64,000 nucleotides of DNA from Neoceratodus forsteri (lineage: Eukaryota; Chordata; Ceratodontiformes; Ceratodontidae), in NCBI GenBank assembly GCA_016271365.2, contig JADMNL010000022.1, positions 218,154,501-218,218,500 of the forward strand. Direction: 5' to 3'. Numbering within the stretch: the first letter of the stretch is position 1; each line of letters begins with the position of its first letter. This document shows positions 45,329-55,590 of this stretch, one piece after another. Below the pieces are notes generated by a model, which ran no database searches, was not told the DNA's origin, and saw only the letters and a list, made by a program, of their open reading frames with translations. The translations under genes were made by a program, and so were the position numbers.

Positions 45329-46301
45329 CTAACCTTCACGCCACTTCTTTTGAGAACCATAGTGGCTTTTTCTTTCATTTTGATTTATTTGCTTCACACA
45401 AAGGTTTGTTGCCTCTGTGATGGCAGTTTTGATATTTCCCCATTGTTGCTCCACCCCTCCTTCTAGCCTGTTTGCTACTGCTTTTCTAAGGCACTCTCCC
45501 ATCTTGCCAAAGTCAGCCCTCCTGAAGTCCAGAACCCTCACTTTTGTATGGCTTGACTCTGTAGCCGAGTTTATCGTGAACCACATTGTTTGGTGGTCAC
45601 TTGTTCCCAAATGGCTACCCACTTCTAGATCTGAGATCCTCTCACTTTCCCTATTTGAGAGTACGAGGTCTAAGATTGCTCCCTCATGAGTAGGTTCCAA
45701 AACTAGCTGTCTGAGGCATGCCACCTGAAGGGCATCAAGAATGGCCCTGCTTTTGGATGTGGCTGCAGCAAAGGTGCTCCAGTTAACATCTGGCATGTTA
45801 AGGTCCCCCATCAACAGTATCTCCCCTTTCTCTGCCATTGTAAGTATGCCTTCTATCATATCCTTTTCCATTCCCTCCCCCTGACATAGGGGTCTGTTTA
45901 CAACCCCTGTGCGGATTGTGGTGCCATTTCCAGTCTCCAAGGTGACCCACAGTGCCTCCTCTCCTCCCTGTTTACTCTTTTGTTCAGTTGCTTTTATCCC
46001 TTCCTTTACATAGAGAGCTACTCCCCTCCCGCCCTCCCTGTCTCTCCTGTGAGGTTGTGTACCCTGGTATGTTAACATCCCAGTCATGATTCTCTGTGTA
46101 CCATGTTTCTGTGACTGCTATGATATCCAGACATCCCTCTTCCATCAAGGCCACCAGTTCAGGAAGCTTGTTGCCCAGACTACGGGCATTGGTACTCATT
46201 ACCCTCCATTTCTTGAAGGCCTTACCCCTTTTTGCCCCATCCCTGTCCTTATTGAGTTTGTCACTTTCTCCATTTACCCCTGCACTTCTCCCTATTGACA
46301 T
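45329..46301 (-). pseudogene. CR1-D endonuclease remnant
   Basis: Two frames: 46301-45984 with VMSTNARSLGNKLPELVALM and IIAVTETWYTENHDW, then 46087-45329 with GRGVALYVKEGIKATE, ILLMGDLNMPDVNW (L in place of the usual F of GDFN), LVLEPTHEGAILDLVLSN and GTSDHQTMWF. A frameshift between 46000 and 46087 separates the halves and another ends it near 45340. Confidence 0.9.
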
Positions 46302-46404
46302 CTCTATGTTGGTGTCTACCTCACTTAGTATCCTGATTTTTTGGGGGGGCTAGGATTTCCCTGCTCCTTTCCAGTGCATCCCCCCTTGGCTAGTTTAAAT
46401 GTTT

Positions 46405-47318
46405 GCCAATGAAGTATTTAAACCTATCACCTAGGATCCTGGTTCCCCTCCTGGACAGATGCAGACCATCACGCCAGTATAGGTCTGCATCCGTCCAAGT
46501 GGACCCCCCCAGTCCCCAATGAAGCCAAATCCCTGAGCTCTACACCAGCTTTTCAACCACTGATTGAATCCCATGGTGTGGAGCACCCTAGACTCATCCG
46601 TGCCACAGACAGGCAGCACCTCTGAGAAGGTTACCATGTGTGCTATTTGTCTAAGGCCCCTCCCCATCTCCACAAATGCTTCTTGCACTGTCCTGATCCC
46701 TTTCTTAGCCAGGTCATTTGTCCCTAGGTGGACAATGACATCCAGCTCCCTCCCCTGTGCGGCTGCTCCTGTGATCCTGAGGATTCGCTCCCTGTCCCTT
46801 CAAGCCATGGCGCCAGGCAGGCACCTTACCTCCCTCTCCCCTTCCTCACCCAGTTCTACCTTTCTATCAATGGAGTCCCCCACCAGGAGTTGTTTCCTTC
46901 CCCAGTGGGGTCCCATGCCACCCTCCTGTGGGTCTCCTTTGTGGAGGTTCCCAGCATCCTCCTTGGTCTCCACTGTGGGTGCCTCCATACAGGAACCAAA
47001 CTTTTCCAGAACGGCATAGAAATTGTGGAGTGGTACAACTGGAGGGATGCGCCTCTGTTCCACCACCATCACCCTCCCTGAGCCCACTGTGGTCCAACCG
47101 CTCCAATTTCTTGGCAACCTCTGAGGCAACGGCAGTGACTCTGGTGGTCCCTGGGTGGGAGAGGAGGTCCCATAAATACTGGCCAACTCAGCCTGGAGAT
47201 AAGCAACCTCCTCCCTCAGCCCAGAGAGGTGCCTGCAGATGGGACAACACTGCATCCTCCAGAATGTCTTCCAGAAGACTGCTGCTCCACAGCCACTGCA
47301 CTGCACCACTCCCATCAT
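46405..47318 (-). pseudogene. CR1-D ORF1: zinc finger plus SGNH esterase
   Basis: Starts MMGVVQCSGCGAAVFWKTFW with a C-x2-C ... C-x2-C cluster (CSGC and CPIC), then a leucine-rich helix LSGLREEVAYLQAEL. The esterase follows: LLVGDSIDRK (block I Ser, near 46880), VIVHLGTNDLA (block III, near 46720) and RDGLHLSRRG (block V Asp and His, near 46465). A TGA at 46801 replaces a Trp in the same frame, and a frameshift in the C run near 46505 moves block V to another frame. All catalytic residues are present, unlike in copy C. Esterase ORF1 is known in CR1-like LINEs; its exact role is unsettled. Confidence 0.88.
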
Positions 47319-47695
47319 GTCTTTTTTCTGGCCCCCTAACTGTTGTTTGAAATACTTACTCTTTCCTCTGTTTGTTTATTTTCTTTTTTTTTTTTTTTTC
47401 TTTTTTTCTTCCCCTACTTACTTACTGCCTCTGTGCCCTTTAAGCTCCTGAGCTTCCTGTTCTAAGACAAGAAGTTCCTATATTTCTCAGTAGTCTCCTT
47501 ACTTGCTCAGAGTTAGACCTCCAGCAGCTGGGGGGGACTGAGAGCTACTCTTGCCCTTCTAGAATGGTGAGTCTTTGGTGGCTCTGTGATCACTCACTTC
47601 CTGCTCCCAAACAGGAAGTTCCTGTTGTCAGTTAAATCCTGTGCCTATAAAAGTAGAAATGGCTTAGGGTGAAGGGGAGGGAAGGAGGGCAATAT

Positions 47696-48097
47696 AGTCC
47701 CAGTAGGAAGTTTTAGTTATACCAGTAGCTCCTTCCTCCTGGTGTTCTGTCTGTTCTCTGGCAGAAGCAATCTAGGGCAGTGCTTAAATCTGGTTTTAAC
47801 CTGGCTCCTTCTAGCTAAGTCACTACCCCACTTTGCAAATATTTCTACACTTAGTTAATTTCGCAGATAACAATTCCCTTCTGACACCTGTGACAAGCAC
47901 CTAGATATGTACACAGATAAAACAGATAACATATAACAATTTACTTCAACTACCTCTGACAAACACAGTAACTCTTTTTTTTTACCCTAAATTAAAGGTC
48001 CCAGTACAAGATTTCTAGTTCTTAGTCCTAGTAGAGAAGTTTTAGTTATACCAGTAGCTCCTTCCTCCTGGTGTTCTGTCTGTTCTCTGGCAGAAGC
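47696..48097 (-). repeat. Duplicated 73-bp segment, possible CR1-D 5'UTR monomers
   Basis: A 73-bp segment at 47696-47768, containing GTTTTAGTTATACCAGTAGC and CTCCTTCCTCCTGGTGTTCT, recurs at 48024-48097 with few differences, offset 328 bp, in direct orientation. It lies beyond the 5' end of CR1-D ORF1 (minus strand). Tandem 5'UTR monomers carry promoters in some LINEs; that this is so here is inference. Confidence 0.55.
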
Positions 48098-49489
48098 TAT
48101 TTAAGGCAAGAGCATTCTTCATTTTCTGCCGCTCCTTTCCTGCTGTGCTGTGTGCTCCACAAACGTTTCCAGTTTACACTGTTCGCTCTTGCTGCAGTTG
48201 TAGGTCATGCCACGGAGGGAGGACTGGACATTTCATGGGGCGGGTTTGGTCAGCAGGGGATGGCTTCGTAGCGGATGAAGTGCAGAAGAGAGTTTACAGG
48301 GCAGCTTAATGCGCTTGATCCGCTACATGTCCCCACTCCTGAGTCGGAGCAAAAACTGGATCTGCAGCACTCTTAACACACAAGTGTCCACACCGTCATG
48401 TTTGCAGCACATCAACTAGTGCACACTGGTTGATGCACTGCAATCACAACGGTGTAAGCAAGGCTTAAGAATGGTCTCGGCGGCAGTATTAATGTATTAT
48501 TGATCAAGAAGATTAATCAATAATACATTGGAAATTTTAAAAAACCTGCCCAAATGTACCCATTTCCAGGGCAGCTGCATGTGAAACACTCTTCACAGAA
48601 TAAGAGTGTCTCACATGCAGAGGAAAGGTGTGCTCCGATTAGGTAGGAGTGTTCCCACATTCTAGAATTCTTCATAACTAGTGATAGAAAAACCCAGTAA
48701 GTTCTGAGGTTCTGAAAGGTTCTGATAAGCCATGAAAAGTTCTGATGATTATCCCAGCCTTAGCAGAACTTTCAGAACATTTTACTTAGAAGCACAAGAA
48801 CTGTTTTAGCCATCACATTCCATGTCTTAGCTATTGCCAGTGAAGGGACTGTAATCTGAAAACAAATTGGAGTGGCACTGCAGCAAACAGAATCCTGACT
48901 GAACTGAGATGTCTACAGCTTGTCTGAGGTGTGCACCCTCTATACACCTCAACAGCACCTTATATACACCTCACAAATACTCGCCACCTCAACTGCACAT
49001 CAGAAGTTGCATTTTTACTAATATATACACCTCATCCGCAGTACGCACCACAGTCACGCCTTAAACAGTTAACATTTAGCAGTGTGCACCTTATCTGCAC
49101 GTCAAAAACCTAACTTGTAGTAGTATACACCTCCACTGCACCTTGATTTTCTCGCTTGTGCCACTGAATGGAAAGCTGTCCTTCTGGGCCCTGCAGGGAC
49201 ACCACTGAGAGTTTTTGTTATGTTTGCTTGCACCCTCAGTGCACAAGAAACATTTTGAGGTGAGTAGAGCATTGCAGAGGTGTGGCAGTGTTTGGCCAAT
49301 CCAGCCAATGCTTTCAGGGGCTCGTCCCTTGGCCACCAATCAACAGGGAAGCTGCTGATGATGGCAGTTTCAGAGCGAGCGATGGACTTGAAAGAAATCT
49401 GCCACTCCAATCATGGACAGTTTCATTACTGCAGCAGCAGATCTCTCTCCCCCCCACCCCTTCCCAGCAACCAGGCAATTCCAGCCCTG
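48098..49489. other. Non-coding region with repeated TACACCTCA motifs
   Basis: No gene. 48910-49145 contains many copies of the short motif (T)ACACCTCA(N)CTGCAC at irregular spacing, as also seen at 55071-55130 and 55940-56030. A perfect hairpin lies at 48491-48529. Confidence 0.5.
48491..48529. repeat. Perfect 14-bp hairpin
   Basis: AATGTATTATTGAT and ATCAATAATACATT are perfect complements around an 11-nt loop. Confidence 0.92.
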
Positions 49490-49582
49490 CGCATTACTGT
49501 GCACAGTAATGTGCATGGCTGGACTTACGAGCAACTAATTTGCTCAGTGTGTCTTTCCTGGTGAAATAAATAATAAAATGAG
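49480..49582 (+). mobile_element. L2/SINE-type 3' tail with embedded palindrome
   Basis: The tail GCTCAGTGTGTCTTTCCTGG followed by AAATAAATAATAAAATG matches the other L2-type tails. Just before it is the perfect 20-bp palindrome CATTACTGTGCACAGTAATG (49492-49511). Confidence 0.7.
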
Positions 49583-49599
49583 CCCCACCACAGCTTTGC

Positions 49600-51330
49600 A
49601 TAATTGACAGCTCCTGCCACCCACCACACACTCCCCCCCCAAAGCTGACATCAGGGTGCCCAATTCCTGTGTTGGCATGCCCCCCCAAGCCCGAACATAT
49701 ATTTTGCCAACAACACGGTGCCCAATCCCCATGTTGGCATGCCCCCCCCCACTACTGTGGCACACTGGAAGCCCACCCCAGTGTGCTAAAGTATGTTTTC
49801 TACACTGGGATGCCCACTCCTCAAACCACACTCTCCCTCTGCGCACCCCACCTCCCCGCAGCCCGCACAACCATACTTACCTCCGGAGGTCAGAAGCAGC
49901 AATCTTCTATGGACTGGGAACACGTCTGCACTCTTCAAAGACCAACCGGGAACTGAAGAAATGATGGTAAGCCCTATAATGGCAGTTAATGGGGGGGGGG
50001 TAAATTTAGGTTGATATCTCAGCCAGTTGTTGGAGTTTTGGTCCCAAATTTTCAACATGGGGTTCTTGGAACCCCACCTCATGAACACTGGCACTGTCAT
50101 TTTGTTTTTAGGTCCTGAAAGGTAATTTTGCTGTCACTGTGCGGAATCACCTTTCAGGACTGATTAACAAAATAACAGTGCCACTGTTCATGAGGTGGGG
50201 TCCCAAAAAGCCCATGTTGGAAGTCTGGTGAACAAACTCCAAAAAATGACTGCGTTGCATGCGTGCATTGTGCACTTTGTATGTATGCTTGTAACTGCAC
50301 CAGTTTTTAATATTTGCACTCCACATTTCCAACATTGCCATTTTTTCACACCTCCTTATTAACAGTACAGCTGCCATTTTTTGTATCCTGCCTGAACTGT
50401 GTTTTCGCACCTGTGGTGCAGAATGTCACAGTCACTGTGTGAAATCAACTTTTGGGACAGATTAATGAAATCACAGTGCTACTGTTCATGAGAGGAGGTC
50501 CCAAAATGGCCATGTTGAAAATTTGGTGAACAAATTACAAATAATGACTGCGTTACCAGTGTGTGTTACGCAAGTTCTACGTATGCTTGTAACTTTGCCA
50601 TGTTTTCATATTTTCACTCCAGATTTTAAACATTGCGATTTTTTCACGCCTCCTCATGAACAGTACAGATGTTATTTTTCACATCCTGCTCAAAATATGT
50701 CTTTGCACCTGTTGCACCAAATGGCACATTAACTATGCAAAATCACCTTTCAGCATTGAGTAATGAAATGACAGTGCCACTGTTCATGAGGTGGGGTCCC
50801 AAAAAGCCCATGTTGAAAATCTGGAGTGAAAATACCAATAAACGCCCAGGGCATTAGGGTTTCCAAAAGTAATACCACACTCTGTACAGATTGACAGGTG
50901 TCAGGGGGGTGGCTTGGGGTCGTCGGATGTAATGCTCATGCCATTCAACCCCCACCCCCACCCTGCAGCCACTGACAGGCATCGAGGTGTGCCTGGGGGT
51001 CTTTGGCCCTAGCACTCACCCCATTCTCCTATACTGCACCCATCTCAGCTTATTTCCTTATGGAATGGGGTAAGCATAAGGGCGAAGACCCTAGACACAC
51101 CATGACACCTGTCCAGTGTCTGCAGGGTGGGGTGAGGGTGGAATGGAGTGGGCGTTATGACTATTGACTGGCAGCACCAAATGCCCATCAGTCTCTGCAG
51201 GGTGGGGTTGGGGGTTGGCGTTAGTTCAATACTTCACTACCATTCCTATTATGCATCTCTCTAACTCATGCAGTACCAATGCCAATACCAGCAAGCAAAC
51301 ATTCAGCACTGACAAATGCTTGTTTAAACT
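49600..51330. repeat. Palindromic satellite locus 2
   Basis: Same architecture and orientation as locus 1 (25250-26840): two G/C-rich ~75-bp units ending GTTGGCATGCCCCCCC, a CACACTGGAAGCCCACCCC dyad, TACTTACCTCCGGAG, an inverted repeat with ~90-bp arms centred near 50137, then units of about 297 bp with starts at 50248 and 50545, each an imperfect palindrome, and the closing CACTGACAAATGCTTGTTTA. An extra 400-bp segment (50865-51270) with its own large inverted repeat is inserted before the closing part. Confidence 0.85.
50930..51160. repeat. Inverted repeat with ~95-bp arms
   Basis: Left arm 50930-51025 (with CCACCCTGCAGCCACTGACA and CTAGCACTCACCCCATTC) pairs with 51062-51160 (with GAATGGGGTAAGCATAAGG and GTGTCTGCAGGGTGG). 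Several indels. The loop is about 36 nt. It could be a diverged MITE or part of the satellite locus. Confidence 0.75.
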
Positions 51331-51529
51331 CCCTTGCAGTGATTTCCTGGTTATTGCCACTTTTACCTCAGGCAGCAGTTGGGAGCTCTATGTTTAGCTG
51401 AGCAGTGATTACAAAATCACCAATCATTTCAGAGAAAGACAATTCTATGTTTATAAGGGTTTGTTCATGTTGCAAAAAGTGGCAAGATCTCTCACAAGGA
51501 TGTGCAAGGTTTCTTACATGCGTCTCTTC

Positions 51530-52032
51530 TGTATATCTCCCCTCATACCTTTCCTCCCTCCTAGCTCCAGCCAGGCCCTCCCCCTACCCTCTCCACTCCA
51601 GGTCATTCTGGTCTTTCTTCCTGCCAATCCCTCACTCTACTGCAGAACAACTAGCTTTCTCCTTCCGTCTACCCTCCCCTCTGGAATCAATTTTCTTCTA
51701 CATTCCAGCAAACCACCTCACTCCCAGCACTCAAGCGCCAACTCCGGTTACTCCGTGCCACTGCCCCTAACTTCTCCCCAAATTTGTCCTGGTTTGTTTT
51801 CTGCACTCCTTCTCATATTCTTTATGCTAATCATAATTTTGTACCACCCAACTGTATTGTACTCTGTACTGCACTTGCAAATTATGTAACTTGTTGCTGT
51901 ATTAACACTGTGTTCATGTTTATGTTAAATATTGTTCGTTTATACCCTGTACCCTGGGTTGCACCTGGAAACGAGCCCTGGCTCAGTGTGCCTTTCCTGG
52001 TTACCAAAAGTTTATATAAGTAAATAAATATT
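51530..52032 (+). mobile_element. L2-like LINE 3' fragment
   Basis: CT-rich sequence like the 3' region of L2-like copy 1 (18800-19370), including a TTGTACTCTGTACTGCACTT block and TGTAACTTGTTGCTG. It ends with ACCTGGAAACGAGCCCTGGC, TCAGTGTGCCTTTCCTGG and ATAAGTAAATAAATA. 5'-truncated, without a usable frame. Confidence 0.82.
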
Positions 52033-52637
52033 TAGAGAGGCAAGGATGGGTCCCTGTTACTCCTTGGCATGTTTCCTGTGCTTTTTGTAAAGCTCACTAT
52101 TTCCAGTGGCAAACGTATAAAGACTATATCCAGTGAATGCTGTTCTTGCAGACATTGCTCCTGGTAGCTATTTTATGGGTAAATGGTGTCTTCAAGCTTC
52201 CTGTTTGATAATCCAGAGCGTCATCTTAACACATCTCTGTGCTCGAGAACTGCGAAGTGAAGCTGAGCAATTCTGGAATGCAAAGATGTCTCAAGGTGAC
52301 ACTCTTGGCTTAACAAGGGACATCTCAAGGACACCATTTGCGCTTTACCAAGTGTTTCCTTTTTTTTTTTTTTTTTTTATTCTTTTGTGTTGTACCTTGC
52401 CAATTGCTGCCCTGTATCATGATTCATTCAATGGTGAGTGACACTGTTTAAGTCGAGCCGCTTACACTAACATTTGGCACATTTACGTTACTGCAATCGG
52501 CAATAGTACAAGTAGTAGCTTGGGCAGGGAGCATTTGCAGATGGTCGGGCAGGAGCGGCTACTGGTAATGGAGGAACTGACCCATTGTTAATTTTTGGGG
52601 CAGGACACTGTGGTGTTGAAAGACAGTAATCACGGCT
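52033..52637. other. Non-coding spacer
   Basis: No gene recognised. A 20-nt T run lies at about 52360. The longest frame (52133-52441) has no family signature. Confidence 0.5.
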
Positions 52638-52654
52638 CTAACAGACCTGTAGTA

Positions 52655-53222
52655 AAGCCAGCCCATTGGCGCAGCAGTAGAATTACCATTCACAACACCA
52701 GCAACTTGTATTCAGGAATGAGCATGGGACCCCAGGGACTGGCCAGAGGGAGGAGGATTGAACATCCAGGAGGACGGTCTCCTCCTCTGTGGAGGGAGGG
52801 AGGGATACTGACTCCGCTGTTCCACTGCCAGCTGGGGGCCCACAGGTGGTGGTGCAGTTCGGAGCAACAAGTGGGAGGGAGGGACACTGGTGGGTGTCAT
52901 GCACCATGCACAGTTCCATGCATGGGCTTTCTCACCTCTCATGTGGGATCAACCAAAGAAAGCCAGAAAGAGAGTCAAGGCCCCGGCAGAGATGATCACG
53001 GACTCCCCACAGGCCCCGCACTAAAGATGTATCACTCCTCCAGCTGGGACCTGGTCAGGCAGGTGCAGGGTGAGGCTCCACTGTCCTGCAGCCCATCGCC
53101 CGGGTAGGGAAGAAGACAAGTGGAGGCAGAAGTTGGAAGACAAGCCCATGTGATGTTGGATGACGGGGCTTGAGGAGCCAGTGGGATGGAGGGCCAGGGA
53201 CTGAAAGGAAAAAAAAAAAAAA
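52655..53222 (+). mobile_element. tRNA-derived SINE, copy S4, with 17-bp target duplication
   Basis: Flanked by CTAACAGACCTGTAGTA (52638-52654) and CTAACAGACCTGCAGTA (53223-53239), one mismatch. It starts AAGCCAGCCCATTGGCGCAG (A-box region), has a degenerate B box (TTGTATTCAGGAATGAGC), the GGAGGATTGAACATCCAGG body block, and ends in 14 A. At 568 bp it is longer than S2 and S3; the 3' half differs, so the family has variants with different bodies. Confidence 0.9.
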
Positions 53223-53429
53223 CTAACAGACCTGCAGTACAGCAGCGGGAAATGCTGATCATGACTGAGGAGCAAAACACACACAAAAAAAGGTTCAAAT
53301 TTAGAACTGGAATGCGGCCTATGCAAAGATGGAGTCTAATGCACGTGAAGACCTCTGCGGTCTATAAGATATCTTCATGTTTATCACTAACTCTAATTCC
53401 CTTCTATGGCTACAATTCCCTTCTACGGC

Positions 53430-53457
53430 TAAAAACAAACAAACAAACAAACAAACA
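53430..53457. repeat. (AAAC)n microsatellite
   Basis: Six to seven AAAC units directly at the 3' end of CR1-E, probably grown from the CR1 3' terminal repeat. Confidence 0.9.
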
Positions 53458-54820
53458 TAGAAACATAGAAATTGACAGCAGCTAAGGACTGCTTGGCCCT
53501 TCCAGTCTGCCCAGTTTTGCCAACCTACATTATTACATCAGACTGTGCCCGATCTACAGCTCTTTCTCCCTCCCTCCCTCCCCTTCCTTTCCACTATGAT
53601 TCCTTTTGCTTATCCCATGCATTCTTGAAAGCCACCATTGTTTTTGTCCCCACCATCTCTGCTGGAAGGCTGTTCCAGGAATCCACCACTCTTTCTGTGA
53701 AGAAGTACTTCCTCACATCTCTCCTGAATCTTTTTTTTTTTTTTTTGTCATTTTATCCTACCCCCTGCTCCCCGAGCCCCACACCATTGGGAGTTGCTAT
53801 GGTATCTGCCAATACTTCTTCACCTACCTGGAGCCTGCAGGTACCTCCATGGAGCCATGGTTCTTCCCCCCAGGTGGGGACAAGGTGGGGCCTGTACACC
53901 CCAAACTTTCAGGTTTCGTCGGGTCCTAACAGGGCAGGCAGGAGAGAGCTGTGGGGTCTGCACAGAGTGCTTCGTCTTCCGGGCGCTAAGGGAGCTGATT
54001 TTCCTTGTTCTGTGGATGTGATGTGTGCCCCAAAATAAAGGTGTAACCGCAGACGTCCGTCACACCTTCCCCTCTCTACATAACTGGGTGCTTGCTGTAC
54101 CCCAGGCCTCTGCCTGGGGCCAGTTAAGTGCCGCGCCTCAGCCCCCCCCTCCCTCTCCGGAAAAGGCGAGCAGTCCCTTGGATGCTCAGCCTCCTCCCCC
54201 AGCTGGCCCTCTGACTCCCCAGGCTCATTCCCGAACCCGGGTCATCAGCATCGTGAGTGGTAGCGCCGCTGCTGTGCCGGCAGGCCAGTGTCTCTCCTGA
54301 ATCTACCCCCCTCCAGCTTCATAGCAAGTCCCCTTGTTCTTAACTACCTTTTCTTCTGAAAAGTACTCCCCTCCTGTACCTTATTTACCCCGTGAGGTAT
54401 TTAAAGGTCTCTGCCATATCTCTTATCTCCTTCCCCTGTTCCAGGTCTCTTTCCTGCTTGGTGGTTGTCAATACCACTCCACCCATTTTGTACTCCGCCC
54501 CTGGGTTTTCATGCTCTATGTGAATCATTTTGCACTTTTTTGCATTGAAACCCAGCCGCCATACCCTTGCCCACTCCTCTAGTTTTCTCAGGTCTCTGCT
54601 CATCCTTTCCACACACACACACCCCTGTAGTGTCCACCCTATTGCAGAGTTTGGTGCCATCTGCAAACAGGAAGACCTTCCCTTCTAGCTCCTATGCAAT
54701 GTCACTTATAAAGACATTAAAAAGGACTGGTCCCAGCACTGATCCCTGAGGCACCCCGCTGGTCACCCTTCCTTCCTTGCAGTGAACTCCATTTACTGAC
54801 ATCACCCTCTGTCACATATC
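53458..54820 (-). mobile_element. CR1 LINE fragment E, split by a SINE
   Basis: Minus-strand CR1 3' part: 3' end at 53458, untranslated and C-terminal region to 53731, SINE S5, then 54291-54820 with RT remnants (RDLRKLEEWARVWRLGFNAK near 54560 and, in another frame, the SGVPQGS-type region at about 54750). An internal deletion joins the C-terminal region to KQERDLEQGKEIRD near 54430. Inactive. Confidence 0.9.
53732..54290 (-). mobile_element. tRNA-derived SINE, copy S5, inside CR1-E
   Basis: Exactly bounded by a 14-bp target duplication TCTCTCCTGAATCT (53718-53731 and 54291-54304). The poly-T at 53731-53746 is the poly-A tail on the minus strand. The head reads, on the minus strand, GCCGGCACAGCAGCGGCGCT and GATGACCCGGGTTCGGGAAT (B box), then GAGGCTGAGCATCCAAGGG. 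It inserted after CR1-E, giving a relative age. Confidence 0.95.
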
Positions 54821-55396
54821 CCCTGACCTAAAAAGAAACACTTTAAAAAATGCAGACATTCCTAGGAGTTTTGTCTGTGTTTGATTCCTGTTATCAAGCT
54901 GGGAGTGGTGAAGGGGTAAGGTTAAGGGTACTGTCTCACTTTTTAATACTTTTTAAAGTTCAGCCTAAAATTAGCTAATTAAGCAGATATGATGTACTTT
55001 TTCTTTTGGACAAGATCTCTGCCCTGTATTTAGAGTTCGTTACCTTAACAGCTACACTGGCCACATTGATGTGTACACCTCAACTACACCATGTGAGTAC
55101 ACCTCTGGTCGAGGTGCACACCTCACTGAGGTGGACCTAATTAGCATTCTTTAGATACAGGGCAGTAACACCTAAATTACACAGTAAGTGCACCACTCAG
55201 ACAGTAGACATGATCAGCCATTCTACTGTGGGAGCAAGTGCTGGATCACTTTAACTAGAAGGCAGATGACCCAGGAGGAGGGCAGGCTATGTCAGTCTCC
55301 TTCATTGTCATGCCTGTGGGCCTTCTGTTTACAGAAAAGATGGGTACTCAGGGAAGGAGGGTGGGAGTAGGATGCTGCTGCTGGGGGGGTGGGGTT
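54821..55396. other. Non-coding region with a small foldback
   Basis: No gene. CTGCCCTGTATTTAGAG (55019-55035) and its inverted form (55149-55165, 15 of 17 matching) bound a 147-bp foldback rich in TACACCTCA and GAGGTG dyads. Confidence 0.55.
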
Positions 55397-55397
55397 G

Positions 55398-55590
55398 GAG
55401 GCAATATTGCATAATGGTTAAGAGCACTGAGCTGCAAACCTGGAAAACTGGGTTTGAATCCCACAACCACCACTTGCGTACTGTGTGACCATGAGCAAGT
55501 CAGTTAACTTCCCTGTGCCCCTAGGATGCAACTGGAAACAAGCATTAGCTTAGTGTGTCTTTCCTGGCCAAAAATTGTAAAATAGAAAAT
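55398..55590 (+). mobile_element. CORE-SINE (MIR-like)
   Basis: The tRNA head GCATAATGGTTAAGAGCACT (A box) and AACTGGGTTTGAATCCCAC (B box), then the conserved TGTGTGACCATGAGCAAGTC and AACTTCCCTGTGCCCCTAGG, are those of MIR-type CORE-SINEs. The 3' end GGAAACAAGCATTAGCTTAG with TGTGTCTTTCCTGG equals the L2-like tail in this window, fitting LINE-borrowed mobilisation. Confidence 0.93.

Larger units (their letters stand above)
43395..47420 (-). mobile_element. CR1 LINE copy D, best preserved
   Basis: Minus-strand near-complete CR1: ORF1 (47318-46405), endonuclease (46301-45329), RT (45196-44081), C-terminal part and a 3' end at about 43395. RT has one uninterrupted 371-codon frame, and ORF1 is broken by only one stop and one frameshift, so it is the youngest CR1 here. 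Protein sequence differs from copies B and C, so it is another CR1 subfamily. Possible 5'UTR with repeated monomers extends to 48097. Confidence 0.93.

Noticed and set aside
55398..55480. tRNA-like sequence considered as a tRNA gene
   Set aside because: A and B boxes are present, but the stems do not pair well and the CORE-SINE body follows directly.
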